From contig BQJU01000008.1 in the NCBI GenBank assembly GCA_021604865.1, positions 105,446-152,217 of the forward strand: DNA of 46,772 bases. Reading direction: 5' to 3'. Shown here one piece after another: positions 1 to 8,041 of this stretch. The position numbers and the translations under genes are program-made. Every line of letters starts with the position of its first letter. The stretch's first letter is position 1. The notes under the pieces are model-generated. The model saw nothing but the letters and a program-made list of their open reading frames with translations. It was not told the origin of the DNA and made no database searches. The stretch is from Saprospiraceae bacterium (GTDB taxonomy: Bacteria; Bacteroidota; Bacteroidia; Chitinophagales; Saprospiraceae).

Positions 1-283
1 CCATATCAAACTCAAGTGCTTGTGGATTGGGGATTGCAATAGGGATACCTCCTTTGGAAATAGTCCAGGTGATTCTGGCCCCCTGGGGTAATAATTCCGG
101 ATTTTCCATCCTGAATGTTTTCACACAAGGATTCAAGGCCGTTGTGGTACAATCCATAATAGGATCAATGATAATACCGGTGTTAAAATTACAATCATCC
201 AGTACATCCAAGTCCTGGCAGGAAAATTGGCAGGCGAATAGGACAACAATAATGAGGTGTAGTTTATTAATACTTGTTTTCAT
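1..283 (-). CDS. Putative lipoprotein, 5' part only (runs off left edge)
   Basis: The ATG lies at 281-283 on the minus strand and 94 codons stay open to the window edge, so only the N-terminus is visible. Residues 8-17 are hydrophobic and are followed by Cys18 in the context L-F-A-C, a plausible lipobox; Cys22 is an alternative. The mature part contains a Cys-rich stretch (C-T-T-T-A-L-N-P-C) and then beta-type sequence. The gene starts 26 bases after the stop of the upstream M48-type peptidase gene on the same strand, so it is probably the last visible member of that cassette. No family was recognised and the function is unknown. Confidence 0.7.
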   Translation of the reverse strand, partial: MKTSINKLHLIIVVLFACQFSCQDLDVLDDCNFNTGIIIDPIMDCTTTALNPCVKTFRMENPELLPQGARITWTISKGGIPIAIPNPQALEFDM

Positions 284-309
284 GATTTGGGATTTGGGGG
301 ACGCTTCTG

Positions 310-1638
310 TTACTTAAAAAATATTCCGGGATCAACCTTTACTTTTCCATCACCAGCAAATAGATTCCCAACCTTGCTTTTTTTGTGTTTAACGATTTTA
401 TGAATGAGTAAGGCTACGCCTCCGCCAATTAAGGCAATACCTACATTTCTGTACATTTGATAGTTTCGATATTTTTTATTGGCGGAATTATAGGTTTCGG
501 TGCGGGAAAGATTACCGCCCTGGTAAACATCATTGCCGGGGTCCCGAACTGCCGCATAAGGATTATTGTACAGGTCCAAAGCGTCGGCTTTTAACTGGCT
601 ACCGTAAATCACTGCACCGGTACCCAATAATACGGCAGTACCGCCCAAGCTATAGCCCAATGGAGGAACGGGCTGAGGCACCTTTTTTGCTTCAAATACC
701 GCAATACCCAACCCCTGAGGTTTTAAAACCTGTTCTTTGGTATAGCCATCTTTCCGGAAATACCACACTAAATGGCGTCCAATTCCTGGTTTCTCCGGAT
801 CACTGAGCCATTCAATGCTAGAAGGGGTGAGGTTGGAGTAGCGCGGAGAGGTCATGTATGATTGATAGGCAAACTTTCCCGGAATGGCTTCGGCATCGAA
901 GGTGATGATCATCTCCTCTTCTTTGACCTGTGCCCGTACATTTTCAGCCAAATTTTGCTTGCCGAATTTTTCTCCAAACTCAAGCCCAATGGTTTGTCCA
1001 CAAGGATCCCGGCCCTGCCTTTTTAAATCCTGATCTTTGATGTACCAGCTATTGGAAATCATCTCCTTTCGGGCACTCACCGGTGGATAATTGGGGGAGT
1101 AAGCCCCTTCTTTGAGGGTGGAAATCGCGGCTACAGCATCTGCTTCCTCTGCACACATCGATCTTAAAATGGCACCTGAAAATTCATCGGCACCCAGTTC
1201 CATTTGTTTTCTGTGCTCTGGATTGGTTTCCTGGAAGTTATGGCCAAGGATATGATGACCGATTTCATGCGCCAAAATACTGTAGACAATCCATTTGCTT
1301 TTAGCATCATAATCCACCTGGCTGATGAACTGCTGGCTGTATAAGATGTACCGCTTGCCATTTTCTACTGTTGCCACGGCATTTTTCACATTGGAAACTT
1401 TCAGTTCAAACGCACTCGGGTTCAAACTGGCGGCCATGAGGATTTCTTCCATTACTTTCACCGCCTTGTCGGAAGGGTAATAGCCATAATATTCTGTTTC
1501 CGGAACATCACTAAGCTCTTCGGCGTAGCTACAGGAATTGTTTTTATCCAGATTAATGCGGAGTGTCTGGGCAAGGGGCGTTTGCAGACAAATGCAAAAA
1601 ATAAGTGCACAGCGGAAAACTGTTAGCGTTGTTTTCAT
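310..1638 (-). CDS. Exported M48-type zinc metallopeptidase with two C-terminal membrane segments
   Basis: This is a predicted zinc-dependent endopeptidase of 442 residues. A Sec signal peptide (about residues 1-24, ending P-L-A-Q) directs it out of the cytoplasm. The HEIGH motif is at residues 124-128, and a downstream E-L-G-A-D (147-151) supplies the third zinc ligand of the gluzincin pattern used by M48. The peptidase part occupies roughly residues 50-190. A middle domain of unknown fold follows, then two hydrophobic helices near residues 325-350 and 395-415 separated by a polar loop, and a basic C-terminus. M48 enzymes such as HtpX or BepA have quite different lengths and layouts, so this is not a housekeeping member. 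It lies 42 bases downstream of an EAD11-like membrane protein gene and shares its core with the M48-type protein at 2441-3655. The substrate is unknown. Confidence 0.85.
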   Translation of the reverse strand: MKTTLTVFRCALIFCICLQTPLAQTLRINLDKNNSCSYAEELSDVPETEYYGYYPSDKAVKVMEEILMAASLNPSAFELKVSNVKNAVATVENGKRYILYSQQFISQVDYDAKSKWIVYSILAHEIGHHILGHNFQETNPEHRKQMELGADEFSGAILRSMCAEEADAVAAISTLKEGAYSPNYPPVSARKEMISNSWYIKDQDLKRQGRDPCGQTIGLEFGEKFGKQNLAENVRAQVKEEEMIITFDAEAIPGKFAYQSYMTSPRYSNLTPSSIEWLSDPEKPGIGRHLVWYFRKDGYTKEQVLKPQGLGIAVFEAKKVPQPVPPLGYSLGGTAVLLGTGAVIYGSQLKADALDLYNNPYAAVRDPGNDVYQGGNLSRTETYNSANKKYRNYQMYRNVGIALIGGGVALLIHKIVKHKKSKVGNLFAGDGKVKVDPGIFFK

Positions 1639-1680
1639 TATTCAAATGGTTTTTAAAGTGGGTTCGATTCCAAACATGAA

Positions 1681-2412
1681 TTAATTTTGCCTCAGCAATT
1701 CCATCAACGCCAGGGAAATCCGGCTTTGACTTCTTTGCCATTCATCCATGCTGATCAGATTCATTCTCTGATTATTTCGGTTTTCATTGTACTGGTTTTG
1801 CAGTAGGATTACTTTTTCCGGATCGCCTATTCCCGTTTCATCGATGTTTTCTTTCAATTTTTCCAAGGCGGTTTCCACTTTTCCCTTTGCAATGAGTTGA
1901 AAACATTCCTGCCGAAGGCTGTCCTGTATTTCCGCCCATTTTATCGCTTCCTTTCCCGCCATTTTTATGATGGCCGACTGATCGGGTTGAAAAATGGGTT
2001 TCTTTCTAAAAAAGAGCAGATAATACCCGCCGATAAGGATTAGTTGATAGGGTAATAACCACCAAAATGACCGAAGACGGTATTCCTGCATGCTCAATGT
2101 GCCTTTAGTAGCAAAGGGTTCTGCCAACAAGGTGGAAAGCAGCAACAGTAGATAAATAGTGGTCAGGCCAAGTAACATCCTATGTGCAAATTGGGTAATC
2201 AATTTGGAAGATTCCCGATCCATGAGCACACTAATGAATAGGATTAAAAAGCCTGGAAGCAGGTTAATGCCTGTCCAACACCATCCCAGGATATTCATTT
2301 CCGCCAATTGGCCGGTCAGCGTTTGCAAAAAGGTAAGACCAGTGACCAATACAAGAAATATACCCCAGATTTTTAATCCTCCCTTTTTAGTTTTTGAAAG
2401 CAACAACCACAT
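1681..2412 (-). CDS. Four-TM membrane protein with C-terminal EAD11-like effector-associated tail
   Basis: Of the 243 residues, the first 136 contain four hydrophobic segments (about 13-32, 43-63, 78-97 and 116-135), so the protein is membrane-embedded. The C-terminal 80 residues (about 165-243) read like the helical effector-associated domain 11 of Bacteroidota conflict systems: L-I-A-K-G-K-V-E-T-A-L-E-K-L, then L-Q-N-Q-Y-N-E, then I-S-M-D-E-W, then a final helix ending L-M-E-L-L. Such domains are described as small homotypic adaptors that bring effectors to NTPase switches or proteases. The gene sits between two M48-type peptidase genes (28 and 42 bases away), which suggests that it couples a membrane signal to them. 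The assignment rests on recalled consensus; a profile search was not possible. Confidence 0.7.
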   Translation of the reverse strand: MWLLLSKTKKGGLKIWGIFLVLVTGLTFLQTLTGQLAEMNILGWCWTGINLLPGFLILFISVLMDRESSKLITQFAHRMLLGLTTIYLLLLLSTLLAEPFATKGTLSMQEYRLRSFWWLLPYQLILIGGYYLLFFRKKPIFQPDQSAIIKMAGKEAIKWAEIQDSLRQECFQLIAKGKVETALEKLKENIDETGIGDPEKVILLQNQYNENRNNQRMNLISMDEWQRSQSRISLALMELLRQN

Positions 2413-2440
2413 CTCATCGTTATTTTACGTTCTTAGAACC

Positions 2441-3655
2441 CTATTTTAAAGCATTCCCTATACCTGAAGTGTTTAAATGGTCCTTAATTGTAAACAGGCT
2501 TTCGCAACATTCTTTCATTTTTTTTGTGGTTTCAGGTGCTTCAAACTCGTAAATCAGTATGGAAAACCGGTGGTTGTCTGTCAATAGTTTATCTCCGATA
2601 CTGGCCGGCAACCAAAAGCCGCCCTCACGCAACCAGGCTTTGGCATCTCCTGCGTTTAACTTCCCATTTTGGCTGTCTACATTTTGGTCGGACACCAAAA
2701 AGACAAACAATCGGAAATAGCCTTTTTTGGGTAAAACCAGAGAAGATAGATAGTCGAAAATTCCATCAAACCCAGTAACGGAGGGATAGTCCTGCCACCT
2801 TTCCACACCGAGCAGTGGTTTTCCGCTACGGTCAATTTGCTCTAGTGATGTAAGCATGGCAAAACCATTAGGTGCGTAGTAATAACTCTTTTGTTCGTAG
2901 CCCAGCGTATTTAACATCCGAACCAGCAATTGATCAATGTCTTTTATGGTTTTGCAATTGGTAAATCCCTGAATGGGAAAGGGATGAACACGCGGGCAAC
3001 CCTTGACGGTAAACAAGGGTAAGGGCAGCTTCTCCACATTGTTTTCATTATCCAAATAACCAAGGTTGCCATTTGATTTGACAATGCCATCAGAGGTATT
3101 CCAACCATTTGAAATGATTTTGTCCCTCATGCCATTTTGGTAAAGGTAGTTATAGGCGAATGGGGCCCGGCGATTGATTTGGAGCACCTTGTATAAGCTG
3201 CCAAAATTTCTGAGTTGAAATAGGGCCCTTCCCATAAATTCATCAGCCGATGATTCTTCCGTCACCCGGAATTTGCCATCCAGCTTATGTTCTCTGGCAA
3301 AATGTCCGATTTCATGTGCCAGGATGGTGTATAAAAGATCGGGATTACTGGGCAACAATTGCCGGGTATAACTAAGGCTGTAGAGCAGGTAATTACCTGA
3401 ACGATCTTTCACCGCCGCCACAGATGGGATATTGGCAGCAGCCACCTTAAAATTCTTGGCAATTCCCGTAGCCCGAATGATTTCATCAACGATTTGCTCC
3501 ACTCTTGGATCATTGCCAAAAAAATAAATCTGATCGGAAAATTCAGCTTGGGTGTACAAGCACCTTTTCGATGGGTCAATAGAAGGAGTCTGTGCCAATA
3601 AGGCATAACTGCATAGCAGAAAGACTGCTATTAAACAGAATTCATAGTTTTTCAT
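2441..3655 (-). CDS. Exported M48-type metallopeptidase with unknown C-terminal domain
   Basis: The protein has 404 residues with a Sec signal peptide at about 1-22 (ending L-L-A-Q). The zinc-binding HEIGH motif is at residues 114-118 and the third ligand is probably in E-S-S-A-D (134-138), the gluzincin arrangement of family M48. The segment before the motif (Y-S-L-S-Y, L-Y-T-I-L-A) matches the preceding strand and helix of the peptidase at 310-1638, so the two are paralogues in the catalytic part. Their C-termini differ: here residues 220-404 form an alpha/beta-type domain with no membrane helix and no recognised family. The gene is followed after 28 bases by the EAD11-like membrane protein gene. 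It is probably periplasmic or surface-exposed. The target is unknown. Confidence 0.83.
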   Translation of the reverse strand: MKNYEFCLIAVFLLCSYALLAQTPSIDPSKRCLYTQAEFSDQIYFFGNDPRVEQIVDEIIRATGIAKNFKVAAANIPSVAAVKDRSGNYLLYSLSYTRQLLPSNPDLLYTILAHEIGHFAREHKLDGKFRVTEESSADEFMGRALFQLRNFGSLYKVLQINRRAPFAYNYLYQNGMRDKIISNGWNTSDGIVKSNGNLGYLDNENNVEKLPLPLFTVKGCPRVHPFPIQGFTNCKTIKDIDQLLVRMLNTLGYEQKSYYYAPNGFAMLTSLEQIDRSGKPLLGVERWQDYPSVTGFDGIFDYLSSLVLPKKGYFRLFVFLVSDQNVDSQNGKLNAGDAKAWLREGGFWLPASIGDKLLTDNHRFSILIYEFEAPETTKKMKECCESLFTIKDHLNTSGIGNALK

Positions 3656-3731
3656 TTGGCTATAGGGTTAAAATCGAGCCTAAAAGTTTGATCAATTTAC
3701 AAAAATAAATCGAACAAATCCAGTATTTGTA

Positions 3732-4640
3732 TTATTGGGGCGTTACCGTCAGACCAATTCTAAAATTCGGACCATTAATATCCTCCCAGGTATACCTGAC
3801 CAATACTCCCCAGTCTTGTATTCGGTTTTTATCCGACAAAAACCCAAATCTTAATTCTGTAGAAAATAATAGTTTATTCCCTTTATCAATAACAATAGTT
3901 TCCATCATTTCCTGATTACCAATGGCAAATCCAATGGAAGGCTCTATGTAAAAAGTCCCTTGATCCTTGATTTTTCCATGATCTATCTGGATGCCTCTGA
4001 AGTGGGCGAGTAAAGAAAAGTAAAGATTTAAACTTCCTCCAAAAGTGACAATCCCCGAGGCATTATTAAAGGGGACCACGCGTGCATCACCACTGAATTT
4101 ATATTTAAGCATAGGAAGCATTTGTACTTCGTTAATTACTTGACTTTTTGTCAGAAAACCTTCGTAAGCAAGCCTGAAAGTTACGGGTGTACCTTGTAAA
4201 GAAGTGAGGTATTCATTAGCCAATGTATTGGAAGAATCCGTACTGATAGCTGCTCGATTGATTAAGTATAAACTTATATAACGGTATCTTTGTGTCAGGC
4301 CAACCGGCTCGGCACCATTTTCTGTTTTGACACTTATGGTATCACTTTTTAAACCTACAGGTAGAAGGTACTTTACGGTAAATGAAGCAAGGTCAATGCT
4401 AGCACCACCATTCATATCATTGACAAGTGCTCCAACACCTCCGGTAATTTTATCAAAAAGAAAATCTTTCTGGTTGGCACTCTCCTCTGGAGGTTGTGGA
4501 AAAGCATCAGGCTCGTCTAGTTCAAATAATTTGATATCGGTCCTGGACTCAGCATTACTTTGCCCCATTAGATTAACGGTCAATAGACACCCTGTTATTA
4601 TAACAAACAATATCCGGAAAAATCGTATTAAATTAAACAT
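3732..4640 (-). CDS. Exported beta-rich protein, probably outer-membrane
   Basis: This 302-residue protein begins with a long hydrophobic signal (about residues 5-27, ending M-G-Q). The rest is built of alternating polar and hydrophobic strands (for example F-T-V-K-Y-L-L-P-V and V-T-F-G-G-S-L-N-L-Y-F). The last 100 residues alternate G-F, F-G-F and R-Y-T-W patterns, as in small outer-membrane beta-barrels, and end in R-I-G-L-T-V-T-P-Q. No family was recognised. It lies between the papain-family gene and an M48-type gene on the same strand and is the first exported product after the cytosolic group. It could be a surface partner or target of the neighbouring peptidases, but that is inference. 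Confidence 0.7.
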   Translation of the reverse strand: MFNLIRFFRILFVIITGCLLTVNLMGQSNAESRTDIKLFELDEPDAFPQPPEESANQKDFLFDKITGGVGALVNDMNGGASIDLASFTVKYLLPVGLKSDTISVKTENGAEPVGLTQRYRYISLYLINRAAISTDSSNTLANEYLTSLQGTPVTFRLAYEGFLTKSQVINEVQMLPMLKYKFSGDARVVPFNNASGIVTFGGSLNLYFSLLAHFRGIQIDHGKIKDQGTFYIEPSIGFAIGNQEMMETIVIDKGNKLLFSTELRFGFLSDKNRIQDWGVLVRYTWEDINGPNFRIGLTVTPQ

Positions 4641-4670
4641 ACCTTGGATTTAAAGTGATTTTAGTTCATA

Positions 4671-4703
4671 TTTGGAAGCCAAAGGTTGGCCTCCAAACAT
4701 GAA
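4671..4703. repeat. Interspersed palindrome 'TTTGGAGGCCAA' family, copy A
   Basis: TTTGGAAGCCAA (4671-4682) faces TTGGCCTCCAAA (4686-4697) across a 3-base loop, with a single G-T type mismatch, and is followed by CATGAA. The same half-site recurs near 20325, 27145, 38218, 42788 and 42845, always between genes. It has no T-tract on either strand, so it is better called a repeat than an intrinsic terminator. It may still protect or end the papain transcript. Confidence 0.7.
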
Positions 4704-4741
4704 ATTCTATGACGATAACTGCCCTGCTGTTTCATCCATTG

Positions 4742-5548
4742 TCAACTGGGGTCTTCAAAAAGAATAATACCATAAGACTCCGTAAAAGCTTTACTGGCAT
4801 AATCATACGAAGCATAAGCAAATCCACCATCGCCCCAACTTTCTCCCCAGCTATTTCTGATGATAAATCTATTGCCGGTATACCCGACAATGGCAATAGC
4901 ATGGCCACCATAGTGATAAGTTCCGTAAGTGTCTAAATCACCATTTGAACTTGAAGCATTCATAAAGGAAGCGTCTACATTCAATCTTGTTAAAATAGGC
5001 CCTTTTTGGCTCAACCAGCTTTTCCAATTTATCAATTTATCTCCTTCTGTATTTAAATTAAAATAACTACGTATTTTCAAACTGGAAGCTAAAGCATAGA
5101 AGGTATTCTCACTTTCATTATACAATGCATTATTGTCAAAAGGCAATAAGTTTTCTTTAACGCAACCATAGTTCTTAGCGATATCCAATGCAGATTTTAA
5201 GCTTGTTCCGGAAGAATCGATAAAAGTAGACGGCCGGGAATCGAAAACATCTGTTTCTTTGGAGGCCATCCAGATAAATCTTACGGAGAGTAATTCATCC
5301 TTATTAAGCTGGTTGTTTTTCACAAAATGCCACCTAAGAACTGAATCTGCTGTAGCCCACCCTACACAAGATCCCGTTTGCTGCTGGTCTGCAATTTTCC
5401 ACCAGGGGGCACGCAAATCCATCGTCCTTGGCAATTGGGAAGGAGCCGTTAAAATGCCCGAATTTTCTGCTGTTTCAAAAGTCCAGTCATTATCAACATT
5501 ACTGGATTCCAGGCAGTTTAGTATTCTAATTTTTTCTAAAGTTTCCAT
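4742..5548 (-). CDS. Papain-family (C1A-like) cysteine peptidase, no signal peptide
   Basis: This 268-residue protein contains the full C1 catalytic set: the oxyanion Gln55 and nucleophile Cys61 in Q-Q-Q-T-G-S-C-V-G-W-A, His216 in G-G-H-A-I-A-I-V-G-Y, and Asn232 in R-N-S-W-G-E-S-W-G-D-G-G-F. The spacing is normal for papain-like enzymes. There is no signal peptide and no long inhibitory propeptide (only about 40 residues precede the conserved M-D-L-R-A-P start), so it may act in the cytoplasm or be held inactive by a partner. It follows two unknown beta-rich genes and a deiminase-like gene on the same strand with short gaps. Bacterial members of this type occur as effectors in conflict systems; that role here is inferred from context. 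Confidence 0.88.
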   Translation of the reverse strand: METLEKIRILNCLESSNVDNDWTFETAENSGILTAPSQLPRTMDLRAPWWKIADQQQTGSCVGWATADSVLRWHFVKNNQLNKDELLSVRFIWMASKETDVFDSRPSTFIDSSGTSLKSALDIAKNYGCVKENLLPFDNNALYNESENTFYALASSLKIRSYFNLNTEGDKLINWKSWLSQKGPILTRLNVDASFMNASSSNGDLDTYGTYHYGGHAIAIVGYTGNRFIIRNSWGESWGDGGFAYASYDYASKAFTESYGIILFEDPS

Positions 5549-5630
5549 AAGTTTTATTTTAATTCCATAGTAATACCAGGCTACCTACCGGGTTACCGGA
5601 GCAGCGATAAAATTAATCTTGATATTATTG

Positions 5631-6215
5631 TTAAAATTTGCCTACAAACAAGGCTTCCAATTCTTCTAGCCCAGAGAGGCCTTCCAGGTACCAATAATGA
5701 TCCTTGGGGTCGACATACACGTGTGCATATATATTGTTGGCAGAAGGACTACTTCCCACCACTTTTGTGAGAATAGCAAATCCTTTAGTACTATGGTATA
5801 GACGTAGGCGTCCCTGTCCTTTTCGCCAAACGAAGGGTTTGGAGTACTTTAATTTGGCGGCCAAATCTCCTTCCACTACAACGGAATCACATTCAAAAAG
5901 TGTGGACGCAGAGATAAAGTGCAAGTATTTTTCTCCCCTGATCTCAATGGCCTGATCCGTTTCTATCCTTAAAGTAACACCTCTTGATGTGTTTAATGCC
6001 AAAACAGGTGTAAATCCCCGATCCGTTTTTCTCATTTGCAAAGTTGCAGCGGTATCTCCGTCATTTTGTATCAACAACCGTTCCAGGTAAAGTGAACGAA
6101 AGGCACTCCCGGATTCTCCCTTTTCTGCTGATGTTATTTTTGAAACAACATCTTTCAAAACAGTTAGCTCCTCTTCCAAACGGGAGAGCCATTTCGTTAC
6201 TTCCATTAGTGACAT
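5631..6215 (-). CDS. Conserved-looking unknown protein with N-terminal coiled coil
   Basis: No family was recognised. The 194-residue protein opens with a short helical, heptad-like segment (about residues 5-30, W-L-S-R-L-E-E-E-L-T-V-L-K-D-V-V) and then becomes beta-rich, with repeating short strands (L-A-L-N-T-S-R-G-V-T-L-R-I, A-I-E-I-R-G-E-K-Y). It has no signal peptide or membrane segment. It ends E-E-L-E-A-L-F-V-G-K-F. The layout, coiled coil plus beta sandwich, would suit an oligomeric binding or scaffold protein. It lies 82 bases before the papain-family gene and 27 bases after the next upstream gene, so co-transcription is likely. Confidence 0.65.
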   Translation of the reverse strand: MSLMEVTKWLSRLEEELTVLKDVVSKITSAEKGESGSAFRSLYLERLLIQNDGDTAATLQMRKTDRGFTPVLALNTSRGVTLRIETDQAIEIRGEKYLHFISASTLFECDSVVVEGDLAAKLKYSKPFVWRKGQGRLRLYHSTKGFAILTKVVGSSPSANNIYAHVYVDPKDHYWYLEGLSGLEELEALFVGKF

Positions 6216-6242
6216 AAACTTGGTTTTTTGGGGGCTACGTAA

Positions 6243-6719
6243 TTAATAGCAATAACACTCAATCGTTAACCACCCAGTCTTTGTTTCGTGTAGTTTAAAT
6301 CCAATCTCCGATCCGTTTCCCATGGCAGGAGTCAAACCAACCAGGCCTAACCTAGCATCATCAGACCCGATGACGAACAGGCCCAACAACTCCGCAGGCA
6401 GTACTTCATTGAAGTCCAGTTTCGTTTTTTTCAATTGGAGTCTATTCAAATCAAACCTCATATTTGAGTTCTGAAGGCTTGCCTGTTTTTCCCAGTAATA
6501 GGTGCCGTCAGAACTGTCTTCAACGGCCTTGAATGCCTGATGACTATTGGTTGATAGTAGGTATCTATATGGAGTAGGTTCATTCTCTTCATGAATCGTC
6601 AAATAGGTATATATGGTAGACTCCACTTCTTCATCAATAATAGCAATATCATTGATATGGTATTCATATTGCTTAGTCACTGGGTTAAATGATCTGATTT
6701 TCAACTTATCAATTGACAT
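6243..6719 (-). CDS. Unknown beta-rich cytosolic protein
   Basis: No family was recognised for this 158-residue protein. It lacks a signal peptide and membrane segments. The composition is rich in charged and aromatic residues with short predicted strands, and it ends with W-L-T-I-E-C-Y-C-Y. It is packed between the deiminase-like gene (15 bases upstream) and the coiled-coil gene (27 bases downstream), all on the minus strand. The three genes plus the papain gene form a tight cytosolic group, so it may be a binding partner, substrate or inhibitor of one of the two enzymes. That is inference from position only. Confidence 0.62.
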   Translation of the reverse strand: MSIDKLKIRSFNPVTKQYEYHINDIAIIDEEVESTIYTYLTIHEENEPTPYRYLLSTNSHQAFKAVEDSSDGTYYWEKQASLQNSNMRFDLNRLQLKKTKLDFNEVLPAELLGLFVIGSDDARLGLVGLTPAMGNGSEIGFKLHETKTGWLTIECYCY

Positions 6720-6734
6720 AATATATAATTTTGG

Positions 6735-7847
6735 TTATCTAAATTCTACCGTTAAACAATGTAAGGCTCCTGCCCGGCCACCACCTGTAGAAAAGGACAT
6801 CATGCCTCCACTTATCCAATAAACCTCGAAACCCAGGCTTTCCCAAATGGCTTTATTTTGTTCGCCTATTATATTTAAATAATTTTCATAAGGTGAGCTG
6901 ACCTCAAATTTCGGTAGCCATACCCGGCGGGTGTCATTTGTTGTTTCTACAATTCCATTATTAAAATAACCGACCCATGGTTCACCATCTTCCAATTTCA
7001 ATAATGGAATTGGATTTCTTAATACAATAATATTTTCTTTTTCAAGTTGAGAGATGATCTTCTTCATAAGGACTTCGGCATCATCTTCATATTGTCTATA
7101 CAGGGTATTGGGAGACCTTACTTGACCAACCAATACAACCGGAGCGCCATTAAAGTCAATACCTGTTGGCGTTAGCACCGAATCCGTATGTCTAAAATAA
7201 TTTAAAATATTAAACCACTTAGGGTCAGGGGCGATAGTAAGCGCCTCTGAAGGAGGTTTTATTTCAAAACCTAACGGAACTATTTTAGGATTTGTGCCGG
7301 TCCCTGGAAAAAGTATTTTAGTAAGGTAAGTTTCAGGGCTCAGGTCATCATTTGTATAGGTTTCAATAAGCCTTAAATCTTCTACTCCAATAAAAAGGAA
7401 GTCTTTGTCTATCAGAATATTACCAAACACCAAAGCACGGTTAACTTTAATTTTATGCTGAATGATTCCTTTGTTAATTAAAACCACCGGTATGTTATTT
7501 TCGCCGGAGTGAATCATTCCCCAATCTCCATTTTTTTGACTAACACAGTAGCGATCTCTAATCCAAACGGAGCCAATGGAGGGGGCAAGGTTTACTTCAC
7601 TTTCATCATCGGAAACAAAATCCACTTCCTCTGGAATAACAATACAATTGATCTTGTTGGCGTAGTGAACTTCCCTTTCAATTTCGGGTCGATATGTAGA
7701 ATGATTAATCCAGATCAACAATTCCATATCCTCAGGAAACACCCTCAAAGCATCTTTAATGAAAGCGAGACTCGGCTTACTTCCATTATAGCTAATCATC
7801 AGTTTTTTTATTTTTCCTCTGGCGGAAGAAATGGCATGAAAGTTCAT
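6735..7847 (-). CDS. Guanidino-modifying enzyme (agmatine/peptidyl-arginine deiminase-like)
   Basis: This 370-residue protein shows the motif order of the pentein (GME) superfamily. W-I-R-D at residues 95-98 holds the first substrate-binding Asp. F-G-N-I-L-I at 141-146 matches the G-G-N region, F-R-H-T-D at 218-222 gives the catalytic His220 and Asp222, and G-G-R-A-G-A-L-H-C-L-T at the extreme C-terminus gives the nucleophile Cys364. These enzymes hydrolyse or transfer guanidino groups of arginine or agmatine. The closest layout is that of agmatine deiminase and bacterial peptidyl-arginine deiminase, but the protein has no signal peptide and sits with unknown genes and a papain-like peptidase rather than with polyamine genes. 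It is the first gene of the minus-strand cassette. The exact substrate cannot be read from the sequence. Confidence 0.75.
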   Translation of the reverse strand: MNFHAISSARGKIKKLMISYNGSKPSLAFIKDALRVFPEDMELLIWINHSTYRPEIEREVHYANKINCIVIPEEVDFVSDDESEVNLAPSIGSVWIRDRYCVSQKNGDWGMIHSGENNIPVVLINKGIIQHKIKVNRALVFGNILIDKDFLFIGVEDLRLIETYTNDDLSPETYLTKILFPGTGTNPKIVPLGFEIKPPSEALTIAPDPKWFNILNYFRHTDSVLTPTGIDFNGAPVVLVGQVRSPNTLYRQYEDDAEVLMKKIISQLEKENIIVLRNPIPLLKLEDGEPWVGYFNNGIVETTNDTRRVWLPKFEVSSPYENYLNIIGEQNKAIWESLGFEVYWISGGMMSFSTGGGRAGALHCLTVEFR

Positions 7848-8041
7848 ACGCTATCTTTTAAAATGGGATTTAGTTTTTATTTTCGAATGACAATTTAGGC
7901 ATTGAAATAAGATTTGCCAAAGACAAAAATTGCGAATATGATCACTTCCAAGGCATTTTTTTAATCAAAAAACACCTATAAACAACTGAAACACAGTATA
8001 TTTAATACAAAATTCGATCATACACCTTTAAACCCAGTTTT

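Noticed and set aside
27-317. 96-codon plus-strand open frame at the left edge
   Set aside because: It lies antisense to the minus-strand lipoprotein start, which has a signal peptide and lipobox; the plus frame shows no family or proper start context.
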